Positions 26,438 to 35,506 of a stretch of DNA of 64,000 nt are shown here, piece after piece. Source of the stretch: an uncultured Bacteroides sp. (lineage in GTDB: Bacteria; Bacteroidota; Bacteroidia; Bacteroidales; Bacteroidaceae); NCBI GenBank assembly GCA_958453305.1, contig CAUDXH010000002.1:67173-131172 (forward strand). Reading direction: 5' to 3'. The notes beneath the pieces are model-generated. The model was not told the DNA's origin and did no database searches. It worked only from the letters and a program-made list of their open reading frames with translations. Made by a program: the position numbers and the translations under genes. Every line of letters starts with the position of its first letter. Position 1 is the first letter of the stretch.

Positions 26438-26992
26438 ATGAAAAGATTTGTATCAATGATGATGTTGGCCTTATTGGTAGCAATGGGTCACATGAGTGCG
26501 CAGGAGGCAAGGGAACTGACGCGTGAAGAAAAAAAAGCCTTGCAGGAACGTCTTGACAGTTTGCTGTATGTAGATGCCGAGACGGCAATAGAAAAGAAAG
26601 CCTTTACCTTAGAGGCTGATCAAGTAGTGTTTAAATACGGGCAGACAGCTTTTGTATCCTCGAATACAAATTTTGTGGCTGTAAACGGAACAGAGGCGGT
26701 GGTTCAAGTAGCCTTTAATATTCCAGCTTCAGGACCGAACGGTTTGGGAGGTGTGACCGTAGACGGGAATATATCCCGCTATGAAACGCGTAAAGACAAG
26801 AAAGGTAATCTGTATGTCTCGATGGATGTGATGGGCATCGGTATTTCCGCACGGGTAGATATATCCATGATGCGGGGAAGTAACCGGGCTTCTGTAACAG
26901 TCAGTCCGAATTTTAACTCCAACCGGCTTACTTTAAATGGCGTGATTTTGCCCAAAGAGCGGAGCAGTGTTTTTAAAGGTAACTCGCTTTAA
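26438..26992 (+). CDS. DUF4251-type secreted protein
   Basis: A 184-aa protein with a signal peptide (1-21, GHMSAQ) and a basic helical stretch (LTREEKKALQERLDSL). Its beta-rich domain contains FTLEADQVVFKYGQ, FVSSNTNFVAVNG and GGVTVDGNISRYE, the pattern of DUF4251 in Bacteroidales. That family has no known biochemical role; members are periplasmic or outer-membrane associated. Two more envelope genes follow, at 48 and 16 bp gaps, suggesting a three-gene operon for envelope maintenance. Confidence 0.75.
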   Translation: MKRFVSMMMLALLVAMGHMSAQEARELTREEKKALQERLDSLLYVDAETAIEKKAFTLEADQVVFKYGQTAFVSSNTNFVAVNGTEAVVQVAFNIPASGPNGLGGVTVDGNISRYETRKDKKGNLYVSMDVMGIGISARVDISMMRGSNRASVTVSPNFNSNRLTLNGVILPKERSSVFKGNSL

Positions 26993-27040
26993 CGATGTAG
27001 TAAATGATTGTTGAATCTATTAATGAAAGGAGAAAGAAGC

Positions 27041-27670
27041 ATGAAAAAGATTTTGTTTCTGATAGGTGTGACACTGGGAGCAGTGGCTTGTGAAAAAGAC
27101 CCGGATATGGGGAAACTGGATGCTGACTTGGTGGTATATACAGATCATGATACGAATGTTGATTTCGGAAGATTTCAAACCTATTTCCTGCCCGACAGTA
27201 TTTTAGAGGCCGGAGGTCGCCATGCCGTTTACTGGAAAGACGACAATGCGAAAATGATTATCCGGAAAGTACAAGAGAATTTAGAGAAACGCGGCTATGT
27301 GCGTGAAATGAATCCGGATAAAAAAGACGAAGTAGATTTTGGAGTTCAGCTTTCGTATGTGTCACAAACCAATGTGGTGACTGGTGGCTATTTCGGTGGC
27401 TGGTGGGATTTCGGCTTCTGGGGTCCCTGGTGGGGTGGATGGAATTATCCTTTCCCGGTTACCTATTCATACGACACGAATACCTTAGTGCTTGAAATGG
27501 TAAATCTAACACAGAAAAACGGGGCAGGCAAAAAAGCGGATAAACTGCCTGTGATATGGTATGCCAGTGCTTCCGGTTATCAGTATAGCGGACGCTTTAA
27601 TCAGGAGTTGCTGCTGAATTCGGTCACGCAGGCGTTTGAACAGTCACCATATATCAAATCAGTTAAATAG
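27041..27670 (+). CDS. DUF4136-type lipoprotein
   Basis: A 209-aa lipoprotein. The signal peptide ends at Cys17 (TLGAVAC), and Lys-Asp follow. The domain shows VDFGRFQTYFLPDS near residue 45, IIRKVQENLEKRGY near 85, and a late YSGRFNQELLLNSVTQAFEQSPY, the usual DUF4136 plan. A striking Gly/Trp-rich segment (about 125-148) separates the halves. The start at 27041 is set by AAAGGAG at 27026-27032 and by the lipobox; an in-frame ATG at 27008 lacks both. Function is unknown. It is flanked by DUF4251 and beta-barrel genes with short gaps. Confidence 0.8.
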   Translation: MKKILFLIGVTLGAVACEKDPDMGKLDADLVVYTDHDTNVDFGRFQTYFLPDSILEAGGRHAVYWKDDNAKMIIRKVQENLEKRGYVREMNPDKKDEVDFGVQLSYVSQTNVVTGGYFGGWWDFGFWGPWWGGWNYPFPVTYSYDTNTLVLEMVNLTQKNGAGKKADKLPVIWYASASGYQYSGRFNQELLLNSVTQAFEQSPYIKSVK

Positions 27671-27686
27671 GAAAGGAGAATAAGCA

Positions 27687-28319
27687 ATGAAAGGCATAAA
27701 TAGAGTATGGAGAAAAACGATTGTATTGGGTATCCTTTTGGCAGGAATGGCGACACAGGGATTCGCCCAATGGGATATGCGTAAACTGAACTTAACGGTT
27801 GACTGGCAGATGAATGCACCGCTTTCATCCGATTTTACAGATAAAATCAGCGGATGGGGGATGAATTACGAACTGGCATACGAGGTGGCACCGCGTTGGA
27901 ATGTGGGGGTATTCGCTTCATTTCATACGAACCATAAGTATATTGGCCGTCAGACCTTGGAGTTGTCACCAAGTGAATCTATTACCACCGATCAGCAACG
28001 TTCGGCTTTTCAGGTTCCTTTAGGAGTGACAGGAGCATACACCGTGGGTGGCAACAGCTACTTGAAATCTTATGTGGGTGCGAAAGTGGGAGCCATGTTT
28101 GCCCGTAATACCACCTATTTTGGAGCCGGAGGTTTGCAGGATAAGAAATGGGGCTTTTATGTCTCTCCGGAAGTGGGACTGAATATACATCCCACCGCAG
28201 GCAGCTGGGGGCTACACGTGGCTGGTTATTACAGTTATGCCACTAATCAGACCCATACACTCACTTGCCAGATTGACGGACAGAGCAATATTGGTTTTCG
28301 TTTAGGAGTTATCTTCTGA
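27687..28319 (+). CDS. Outer-membrane beta-barrel protein
   Basis: A 210-aa protein with a signal peptide (1-28, ATQGFAQ) and a run of amphipathic strands ending in IGFRLGVIF, with terminal Phe. It is preceded by AAAGGAG. Conserved-looking strands include WNVGVFASF, SYVGAKVGAMF and WGFYVSPEVGLNI. It resembles Bacteroidetes OMP_b-brl proteins of 8-10 strands. It is the last gene of the DUF4251-DUF4136-barrel group and is followed by a hairpin terminator. Role unknown. Confidence 0.75.
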   Translation: MKGINRVWRKTIVLGILLAGMATQGFAQWDMRKLNLTVDWQMNAPLSSDFTDKISGWGMNYELAYEVAPRWNVGVFASFHTNHKYIGRQTLELSPSESITTDQQRSAFQVPLGVTGAYTVGGNSYLKSYVGAKVGAMFARNTTYFGAGGLQDKKWGFYVSPEVGLNIHPTAGSWGLHVAGYYSYATNQTHTLTCQIDGQSNIGFRLGVIF

Positions 28320-28389
28320 TAAATGTGGGTTATGGGGTTGATATGAACCCTCAAGCCTTTGGGCTGAAATAAAAGCAATGCATAAAAAA

Positions 28390-28452
28390 ATGCTTAGGCA
28401 TTTCAATTAAACCACCTCGATGTTTAATGTGAAGCGCCTAAGCATCTTTTTT
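28390..28452 (+). terminator. Probable terminator after the barrel gene
   Basis: ATGCTTAGGC (28390-28399) pairs with GCCTAAGCAT (28436-28445) over a 36-base loop, followed by CTTTTTT. The A-run before it (28384-28390) would also help minus-strand termination of aroC. Confidence 0.7.
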
Positions 28453-28460
28453 ATATCCGG

Positions 28461-29540
28461 TTACAGTTTGCTTGCTTTGTTGAGCAGATAGAAATCAAGC
28501 AAGGTCATAGCCGCCATTGCTTCCACAATGGGAACCGCGCGTGGCAGAACACAAGGGTCATGACGGCCTCTTGCTTTAAGCAAGGTTTCATTTCCGTGTA
28601 CATCTACGGTAGGCTGCTCCATGAGTACGGTTGCCACAGGCTTGAAGGCAACCCGGAAGTAAATATCTTCTCCGTTGCTGATTCCTCCCTGAATGCCTCC
28701 CGAACGGTTTGTACGCACACTTATTTTTCCTTGATTGTTGTAGAAAATATCATTTTGTTCGCTGCCCTTCTGTTCCATGCTGCCGAATCCTTGTCCGTAT
28801 TCAAATCCCTTTACCGCATTGATGCTGAGCATGGCACTGCCCAAGGCTGCATGCAGCTTGCCGAATACGGGCTGTCCCAGACCAACCGGACACCCCTTGA
28901 TGACACAACTGATAACCCCTCCAATGGTATTTCCTTCTCCTTTTATCTGGTAAATATATTCTCCCATTTGTTTGGCCAGCTCCTGATCAGGACAGCGTAC
29001 CGGATTGTCTTCTATTCTGCTCAGATCGTATTGTGTATAATCTTTTTCAAGCTTGTACTTTCCTACCTGCGAGGTGAATGCCGTAACGGTGATTCCTAAC
29101 TGTTTCAATGCGAGCTTGGCAAGAGCTCCGGTTACCACGCGGGCAATCGTTTCACGGGCTGATGAGCGTCCGCCTCCCCGGTGGTCGCGTAATCCGTATT
29201 TTTGCGTATAGGTATAATCAGCGTGTGAAGGGCGATACACGTCCTTCATATTATCATAGTCGTTTGAATGCTGGTTGGTGTTCCATACCACGAATCCGAT
29301 GGGGCATCCAGTTGAAACTCCTTCGTATATACCAGATAGGAATTCTACTTTATCCTCCTCTTTCCGGGCTGTAGTAATAGCCGATTGTCCGGGACGACGC
29401 CGGCTTAATTCATTCTGGATAAACTCCATATCAATGGAGATGCCAGCCGGAAACCCGTCGATAACGCCTCCTACCGCTTTTCCGTGCGATTCACCGAAGC
29501 TGGTGAGCCGGAATAGATTTCCAAATGTATTGTTGTACAT
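28461..29540 (-). CDS. aroC: Chorismate synthase
   Basis: A 359-aa FMN-dependent enzyme making chorismate from 5-enolpyruvylshikimate 3-phosphate, the last common step of aromatic amino acid and folate synthesis. Signatures are FGESHGKAVGG with His19, YGLRDHRGGGRSSARETIARV, and GGISNGEDIYFRVAFKP. The length is normal. It lies 26 bp after the TPM-domain gene on the same strand. This puts a core enzyme downstream of lemA and TPM; the three probably share a transcript, though a separate promoter is not excluded. Confidence 0.96.
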   Translation of the reverse strand: MYNNTFGNLFRLTSFGESHGKAVGGVIDGFPAGISIDMEFIQNELSRRRPGQSAITTARKEEDKVEFLSGIYEGVSTGCPIGFVVWNTNQHSNDYDNMKDVYRPSHADYTYTQKYGLRDHRGGGRSSARETIARVVTGALAKLALKQLGITVTAFTSQVGKYKLEKDYTQYDLSRIEDNPVRCPDQELAKQMGEYIYQIKGEGNTIGGVISCVIKGCPVGLGQPVFGKLHAALGSAMLSINAVKGFEYGQGFGSMEQKGSEQNDIFYNNQGKISVRTNRSGGIQGGISNGEDIYFRVAFKPVATVLMEQPTVDVHGNETLLKARGRHDPCVLPRAVPIVEAMAAMTLLDFYLLNKASKL

Positions 29541-29566
29541 GTCTTGTATTGTTTTAGGTTTAAAAT

Positions 29567-30490
29567 TTAAAATTTACTTCCGGCACCGCCTCCGCCGAAG
29601 TCTCCTCCTCCGAAGCTTCCACCGGTAAACCCGCCTCCGCCGAATCCGTCCCCGCCTCTTCGTCCGCCAAATCCGCCAAAGAACGGACCGCCCATAAATG
29701 GACCTCCGAATCCTCCCGGATGATTAGAGTCATGGTCTTCCGATTTCCGGGTTTTTCTAACCACATGTCCGCAGTGGCTGCAGAGATAGGTTACTTCCTG
29801 TGTACGTATTCCGTTTTTTACGGAAACCGTCCGGACAGCCATTTGCTTGAGTCTCTGTTTATGGCAGTTCGGGCAGCGCATACGTTGGCGAATGCTAATC
29901 CATAGCAATGCCGGAACTAGGATAAAGCAACAGATGAACAGAATAAGCAGCAAGGTGTGGTCATTGTCTTTCGGCGGGCTGGAGTGTCGCTGCATGCTTC
30001 CGTCTAATGTCTTCCGTACAGCCTGCACACCGGAAAGCATTCCGGTATCCCAGTTGTTTTTGGCTAGATAAGGATTCATGTATTGTTGCTGAATCCGCTT
30101 GCAGGTTACATCAGGCAAATGCTCCTCCAAGCCATAGCCGGTAGCAAACTGAATACATCGCTCACCTGTTACCAGCAAAATAACCAGTCCGTTATCCAGT
30201 CCCTTCTGTCCGATGCCTTTTTCTCTTCCCAAACGGTAGGCAAAATCAAAACAGTCACCGTCTTCAATTTGCTCCACAGCCACAACCAATACCTGAATAC
30301 CGGTTTGTTTCTCCAAAGCATACAGCGTGGTATCAATGGCATAGGCCGTATTTGAAGAGAGAATCCGATCCGGATTACTTACATAAGTATGCCCCAGTTG
30401 GCGGGGAAGGGGAACATCTGCCACGGTATATTTCCTCGCTTGAAGCGTGAAGCAGAACAGAAGCAATAGAACGGATAAATAATATTTCAT
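29567..30490 (-). CDS. TPM-domain (YgcG-like) membrane protein with zinc ribbon
   Basis: A 307-aa envelope protein. A signal peptide (1-18) leads into a TPM domain (about 25-150) with YVSNPDRILS, GQKGLDNGLVILL and CIQFATGYGLEEHLPD. A transmembrane helix follows (about 183-202), then a zinc ribbon with CPNCH near 210 and CSHCGH near 240, and a Gly/Phe-rich tail. TPM domains are found in thylakoid TLP18.3 and bacterial YgcG; in Bacteroidetes they pair with LemA, as here with a 12-bp gap. A role in envelope stress or protein turnover is inferred only. The zinc ribbon should lie on the cytosolic side. Confidence 0.88.
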   Translation of the reverse strand: MKYYLSVLLLLFCFTLQARKYTVADVPLPRQLGHTYVSNPDRILSSNTAYAIDTTLYALEKQTGIQVLVVAVEQIEDGDCFDFAYRLGREKGIGQKGLDNGLVILLVTGERCIQFATGYGLEEHLPDVTCKRIQQQYMNPYLAKNNWDTGMLSGVQAVRKTLDGSMQRHSSPPKDNDHTLLLILFICCFILVPALLWISIRQRMRCPNCHKQRLKQMAVRTVSVKNGIRTQEVTYLCSHCGHVVRKTRKSEDHDSNHPGGFGGPFMGGPFFGGFGGRRGGDGFGGGGFTGGSFGGGDFGGGGAGSKF

Positions 30491-30502
30491 GCTGAACGGA
30501 TA

Positions 30503-31084
30503 TTAAAACTTAACCTCTGGAGCTTTCCCGGAACCTTCTTGTGCTTCAAAGTAAGGACGTTTTTCAAATCCAAAGAGTCCGGCTACGATGTTTTTAGGGA
30601 ATCGCCGGATATTGGTGTTATAAACTCGGGCTATTTCATTGAATTTTCTGCGCTCAACGCTGATTCGGTTTTCAGTACCTTCCAGCTGCGCCTGCAGGGC
30701 CTGAAAGTTTTGGTTAGCCTTTAAGTCGGGGTATCTTTCGATGCTGACCATCAGGCGGCTTAAGGCACTGCTCAGTTCGCCTTGTGCCTGCTGGAAGGCA
30801 GCCATTTTTTCAGAAGAGATTTCATTCAGATTGATTGATGTCTGTGTGGCTTTGGCACGGGCAGAAATAACAGCTTCCAGCGTTTCTTTTTCATGGCTGG
30901 CATAGCCTTTTACCGTATTTACCAAATTGGGAATCAAATCAGCACGGCGCTGATATTGGTTTTCCACATTGCTCCATGCTGTACCTACTGCCTCGTCTTG
31001 TGAGACCATCGAGTTATAAGAAGTTGCGCAGAATATGACAATTAAAGCTACTGCGGCAAGAATAATAATCCAAGTTTTTTTCAT
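30503..31084 (-). CDS. lemA: LemA family protein
   Basis: A 193-aa protein with one N-terminal transmembrane helix (about 4-24) and a long helical domain. The family pattern is clear: SQDEAVGTAWSNVENQYQRRADLIPNLVNTVKGY cannot be quoted in full but begins near residue 28, followed by ARAKA near 77, and RFPKNIVAGLFGFEKRPYF near 160. LemA proteins are helical, with an N-out topology, and have no settled function. It is the first gene of a lemA-TPM-aroC run and is divergent from lepA. Confidence 0.93.
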   Translation of the reverse strand: MKKTWIIILAAVALIVIFCATSYNSMVSQDEAVGTAWSNVENQYQRRADLIPNLVNTVKGYASHEKETLEAVISARAKATQTSINLNEISSEKMAAFQQAQGELSSALSRLMVSIERYPDLKANQNFQALQAQLEGTENRISVERRKFNEIARVYNTNIRRFPKNIVAGLFGFEKRPYFEAQEGSGKAPEVKF

Positions 31085-31163
31085 ACATCGATGTTTAGTT
31101 AATTAAAAAAATAGATTGATTAGTTTCACTGACAAACATACACAAAAATATCAGTTTTTTCTC

Positions 31164-31171
31164 TATCTTTG
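31164..31171 (+). promoter_or_regulatory. -7 element for lepA
   Basis: TATCTTTG followed by CAC, a very typical Bacteroidetes element, 33 bases before the lepA ATG. A minus-strand TATGTTTG at 31133-31140 could serve lemA. Confidence 0.6.
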
Positions 31172-31204
31172 CACAATAAATTTTGATAATAGGTAAATTA
31201 CGAT

Positions 31205-32986
31205 ATGAAGAACATTCGCAATTTTTGTATCATTGCTCATATTGACCATGGTAAATCAACACTGGCAGACCGCTTGCTGGAGCATACGCAGACCATCAAG
31301 GTTACTGAGGGGCAGGTGTTAGACGACATGGATTTGGAGCGTGAACGCGGTATTACGATTAAGAGTCATGCCATCCAGATGGAGTATGCATATAAGGGAG
31401 AAAAGTATGTATTAAACCTGATAGATACTCCGGGACACGTGGATTTCTCGTATGAAGTATCTCGTTCGATTGCAGCCTGTGAAGGTGCGCTGCTGGTGGT
31501 GGATGCTTCGCAGGGAGTACAGGCACAGACCATTTCAAACCTGTATATGGCACTTGAGCATGATTTGGAAATTATTCCGGTCATGAATAAATGTGACATG
31601 GCGAGCGCCATGCCGGAAGAAGTGGAAGATGAAATTATTGACCTGCTGGGATGTAAGCGTGAAGACATCATCCGTGCTTCGGGAAAAACCGGAATGGGGG
31701 TTGAAGATATCCTTCAGGCCGTGGTCGACCGTATTCCCGCTCCGCAGGGAGATGAAACCGCTCCGCTTCAGGCTTTGATTTTCGATTCAGTGTTTAATTC
31801 GTTCCGTGGTATCATTGCTTACTTCAAGGTGGTAAACGGAGTGATCCGCACGGGCGATAAGGTGAAATTCTTTAATACCGGAAAAGAATATGATGCCGAT
31901 GAAGTCGGTGTACTGAAAATGGATATGGTGCCTCGCAAGGAATTGAGAACCGGTGATGTGGGTTACATTATTTCGGGTATCAAAACGTCGCGTGAGGTGA
32001 AAGTAGGCGATACAATTACGCATATCTCCCGTCCGTGTGACAAGGCTATCGAAGGCTTTGAGGAAGTGAAGCCGATGGTCTTTGCCGGAGTTTATCCGAT
32101 TGAAGCGGAAGATTATGAAAACTTGCGTGCTTCACTGGAGAAGTTGCAGCTGAATGATGCTTCGCTGACTTTCCAGCCTGAGTCTTCTCTGGCTTTGGGA
32201 TTTGGTTTCCGCTGTGGATTTCTGGGACTTCTGCACATGGAAATTATTCAGGAACGCTTAGACCGTGAGTTTGATATGAATGTCATTACAACCGTTCCGA
32301 ACGTTTCATATATGGTTTATGATAAGCAGGGTGGGGTGCAGGAAGTGCATAACCCAGGTGGTATGCCAGACCCTACGCTGATAGATCACATTGAAGAACC
32401 TTATATTGATGCGTCTATCATTACGGCAACCGATTATATCGGTTCTATCATGACGCTTTGCTTGGGTAAGCGTGGTGAATTGATCCGTCAGGATTATATC
32501 TCTGGAAATCGTGTAGAACTCCATTATAAGATGCCGTTAGGTGAAATCGTGATTGATTTTTATGACCGGTTGAAAAGTATATCGAAGGGCTATGCTTCGT
32601 TTGATTACCATCAGTCTGGTTTCCGTCCGTCAAAACTCATTAAGCTGGATATTTTGCTGAACGGTGAATCGGTCGATGCGCTTTCTACGTTGACCCATGT
32701 GGATAATGCTTATGATTTGGGACGGCGTATGTGTGAGAAGTTGAAGGAGCTTATCCCGCGTCAGCAGTTTGAAATTGCCATTCAGGCTGCTATCGGTGCC
32801 AAGATTATTGCCCGTGAAACCATTAAGGCGGTCCGTAAGGATGTAACGGCGAAATGTTATGGCGGCGACGTGAGCCGTAAGCGTAAGCTGCTTGAGAAAC
32901 AGAAGAAGGGAAAGAAGCGTATGAAGCAGATTGGTACGGTAGAAGTGCCGCAGAAGGCTTTCCTTGCTGTGCTTAAGCTGGATTAA
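31205..32986 (+). CDS. lepA: Elongation factor 4 (LepA), ribosome back-translocase GTPase
   Basis: A 593-aa GTPase that binds stalled or mistranslocated ribosomes. The G domain shows AHIDHGKSTL (residues 10-19), the RGITI switch I motif, DTPGHVDFSYEV and NKCD. EF-G-like domains II, III and V follow. The LepA-specific C-terminal domain ends in GKKRMKQIGTVEVPQKAF, where basic residues contact tRNA. The length is standard. The gene is single, with its own promoter, and converges with hisC. Confidence 0.97.
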   Translation: MKNIRNFCIIAHIDHGKSTLADRLLEHTQTIKVTEGQVLDDMDLERERGITIKSHAIQMEYAYKGEKYVLNLIDTPGHVDFSYEVSRSIAACEGALLVVDASQGVQAQTISNLYMALEHDLEIIPVMNKCDMASAMPEEVEDEIIDLLGCKREDIIRASGKTGMGVEDILQAVVDRIPAPQGDETAPLQALIFDSVFNSFRGIIAYFKVVNGVIRTGDKVKFFNTGKEYDADEVGVLKMDMVPRKELRTGDVGYIISGIKTSREVKVGDTITHISRPCDKAIEGFEEVKPMVFAGVYPIEAEDYENLRASLEKLQLNDASLTFQPESSLALGFGFRCGFLGLLHMEIIQERLDREFDMNVITTVPNVSYMVYDKQGGVQEVHNPGGMPDPTLIDHIEEPYIDASIITATDYIGSIMTLCLGKRGELIRQDYISGNRVELHYKMPLGEIVIDFYDRLKSISKGYASFDYHQSGFRPSKLIKLDILLNGESVDALSTLTHVDNAYDLGRRMCEKLKELIPRQQFEIAIQAAIGAKIIARETIKAVRKDVTAKCYGGDVSRKRKLLEKQKKGKKRMKQIGTVEVPQKAFLAVLKLD

Positions 32987-33062
32987 AGATGAAAATATAG
33001 AATAGAACTTTCAGGTGGAACGGATTTTTTCCGGAGTCTGGCTGTTCTGAATATTCAAAAGA

Positions 33063-33109
33063 AAAGAGTCATATCATTACTCAAGAAACGGAGGGTGATA
33101 TGACTCTTT
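33063..33109. terminator. Hairpin between lepA and hisC
   Basis: AAAGAGTCATATCA (33063-33076) pairs perfectly with TGATATGACTCTTT (33096-33109), 14 bp with a 19-base loop. T-runs are only three bases, so it is a weak bidirectional terminator or a protective 3' end. Confidence 0.55.
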
Positions 33110-33161
33110 CTGGTTTATGTTTCCGCATGTATCGGATTGGGATAATCTGCTTATCGTTCTT

Positions 33162-34199
33162 TTATTCAAGTGTGCTTAAGGCTTCAAGCACGGCATTGTT
33201 TTCCGGGCGGGTTCCGATGGTAATACGTAAGCAGTCTTGGCATAGCGTGATGTGCGTACGGTTTCGCACAATAATCCCTTTAGATACCAAATAATCATAG
33301 ATTGCCTTAGCATTGCTTACACGGGTAAGGAAGAAGTTGGCATCGGTAGGATAAACATGCTTGCAGCACTTTAGCTTTTTGAACTCTTCGATAAACCGGG
33401 TGCGCTCTTCGAGCAAGGATTGTATCCAAATGTTGACCTGATAGTGTTGCTCCATGATTCGGATGGCTTCCTGCTGAGTAAGAAGGTTGATGTTATAGGG
33501 ATATTTGATTTTATTGAATATCTCGATAATTGCTTCCGAGGCAAAGGCCATGCCTAAGCGGATGGCTGCACATCCCCATGCTTTTGAAAAAGTCTGAAAA
33601 ACAAGCAGGTTGGGGTATTCATTGAGATTAACCAGAAGGGACGGAAGCTCAGAAAAGTCAGCATAAGCTTCATCAACAATCACAATTCCCTGAAAGGATT
33701 TGATGAGGGCAATGATTTCATTACGGTCAAGACTGTTACCTGTAGGATTATTGGGTGAGCAGAGAAAAATCAATTTGGTATTTTCATCGCATGCTTCCAA
33801 GAGCTTTCCGGCTTTAAACTGGAAGTTTTCGTCTAATTCTACTTTGCGGTATTCAATGTCGTTGATGTGGGCACATACTTGATACATTCCATAAGTAGGC
33901 TCGATGGCAACCACATTGTCTATACCCGGGCGGCAAAAAGCCCGGAAAGCTAAATCAATGGCTTCGTCGCTTCCATTCCCAAGGAATATCTGTTCCGGAC
34001 GTACTTTTTTCACCGGAGCAATGAGTTGTTTTAATTCTTGTTGCAACGGGTCGGGGTAGCGGTTGTTCGGACTGTTGTAAGGATTTTCGTTAGCATCCAG
34101 AAACACAGAAGCCTTTTTCCCCTGATATTCGTCACGGGCCGATGAATAAGGCTTCAGGTTAGCAATATTGGGTCTGATTAATTCGTTTAGCGGTTTCAT
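33162..34199 (-). CDS. hisC: Histidinol-phosphate aminotransferase
   Basis: A 345-aa PLP aminotransferase converting imidazole-acetol phosphate and glutamate to histidinol phosphate. LDANENPYN near residue 34, GNGSDEAIDL near 75, the CSPNNPTGN motif near 147, and the PLP lysine Lys206 in FQTFSKAWG are all in place. It lies 13 bp after hisD. In many Bacteroides hisB follows hisC; here lepA converges instead and no hisB is present. Confidence 0.95.
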   Translation of the reverse strand: MKPLNELIRPNIANLKPYSSARDEYQGKKASVFLDANENPYNSPNNRYPDPLQQELKQLIAPVKKVRPEQIFLGNGSDEAIDLAFRAFCRPGIDNVVAIEPTYGMYQVCAHINDIEYRKVELDENFQFKAGKLLEACDENTKLIFLCSPNNPTGNSLDRNEIIALIKSFQGIVIVDEAYADFSELPSLLVNLNEYPNLLVFQTFSKAWGCAAIRLGMAFASEAIIEIFNKIKYPYNINLLTQQEAIRIMEQHYQVNIWIQSLLEERTRFIEEFKKLKCCKHVYPTDANFFLTRVSNAKAIYDYLVSKGIIVRNRTHITLCQDCLRITIGTRPENNAVLEALSTLE

Positions 34200-34212
34200 A
34201 TCTGTGATTTGT

Positions 34213-35484
34213 TTAGCGTCTTACTTTAACGGCATTTTTATGAGCGTCCAAAAATTCGTTGGCTGCCATAACTTCAATAGCTGGTCCGATGGTTTGAATA
34301 CCTTCTTTGGTTATTTCCTGAAAGGTTATCTTGCGGATAAAACTGTCTAAACTTACTCCACTATATGCTTTGGCATATCCGTTGGTGGGTAAGGTATGGT
34401 TTGTTCCCGAAGCATAGTCGCCGGCACTTTCCGGACTGTAAGAGCCAAGGAATACGGAGCCGGCGTTGACAACCTTTTCGCTTAACTCCATATAGTCTTT
34501 GGTTTCTATAATTAAATGTTCAGGTGCGTATTCATTAATCATATCAATAGCTTCCTGTATGTTTTTTACTAATATCAACTTGCTTCCTTCTAATGATTTT
34601 TCGGCGAGCTGTTTGCGTGGCAATTCATTTAGCTGGCGTTCTATTTCCCCAGTTACCGCATGGATGAGTGTTTCGGAAGTGGTTACCAGTATGGCTTGGC
34701 TGTCTCTTCCATGTTCTGCCTGTGATAGTAAATCGGCTGCAACAAATACCGGATTGGCTGTTTCATCGGCTATGACGGCTACTTCCGATGGACCGGCAGG
34801 CATATCAATGGCAACATCGCTCAGGGATACTTGTTGTTTGGCAGCTGTGACGTATTGATTTCCCGGACCGAATATTTTATATACTTTCGGAATGCTGCTT
34901 GTCCCGTATGCCATGGCACCGATAGCTTGCACTCCGCCCGCCTTAAAAACTTTGCTTACCCCAGCAATGCGTGCGGCATATAAGATGGCGGGATGTATCT
35001 TCCCTTCTTGGTTAGGAGGCGTACAGAGAATGATTTCTTTGCATCCGGCTATTTGTGCCGGTGTGGCAAGCATAAGAACGGTAGAAAAAAGAGGAGCTGT
35101 TCCTCCCGGTACGTATAATCCAACTTTTTCAATTCCTACGGCTTTTTGCCAGCAAGTTACGCCAGGCAGGGTTTCTATTTTTTTGCCTTCAAATTTCTGA
35201 GCCATGTGGAAGGTGCGTATGTTGTTAAAGGCGAGCATAATGGCAGCTTTTAATTCAATGCTTACTTGCTTTTCGGCTTCGGCAAATTCTTGCTCGCTCA
35301 CTTGCAGTGAGTTTAACCGTACTTTGTCAAACTGCTCTTCGTAATACATAACGGCATGGTCGCCTTCGGTTTGAATGCGGGACAAAATAGCTGCTACTGT
35401 TTTGCGTAAAGCGTCGTGGCTTAGGGTAGGGCGTTTTAAAATTTCATTCCAGAGAGAACGGTCGGGGTAAGATATGATGTTCAT
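34213..35484 (-). CDS. hisD: Histidinol dehydrogenase
   Basis: A 423-aa zinc enzyme oxidising histidinol to histidine in two NAD-dependent steps. Typical blocks are LYVPGGTAPLFSTVLML, FGPGNQYVTAAK, DMPAGPSEVAVIAD, and the late HTLPTNGYAKAYSGVSLDSF with the catalytic His. The start at 35484 (MNIISYPD) is chosen; an in-frame start at 35514 would overlap hisG and adds residues without family resemblance. Second gene of hisGDC, 22 bp after hisG. Confidence 0.95.
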   Translation of the reverse strand: MNIISYPDRSLWNEILKRPTLSHDALRKTVAAILSRIQTEGDHAVMYYEEQFDKVRLNSLQVSEQEFAEAEKQVSIELKAAIMLAFNNIRTFHMAQKFEGKKIETLPGVTCWQKAVGIEKVGLYVPGGTAPLFSTVLMLATPAQIAGCKEIILCTPPNQEGKIHPAILYAARIAGVSKVFKAGGVQAIGAMAYGTSSIPKVYKIFGPGNQYVTAAKQQVSLSDVAIDMPAGPSEVAVIADETANPVFVAADLLSQAEHGRDSQAILVTTSETLIHAVTGEIERQLNELPRKQLAEKSLEGSKLILVKNIQEAIDMINEYAPEHLIIETKDYMELSEKVVNAGSVFLGSYSPESAGDYASGTNHTLPTNGYAKAYSGVSLDSFIRKITFQEITKEGIQTIGPAIEVMAANEFLDAHKNAVKVRR

Positions 35485-35506
35485 GTTTTTGGGTGTTAGT
35501 AGGAAA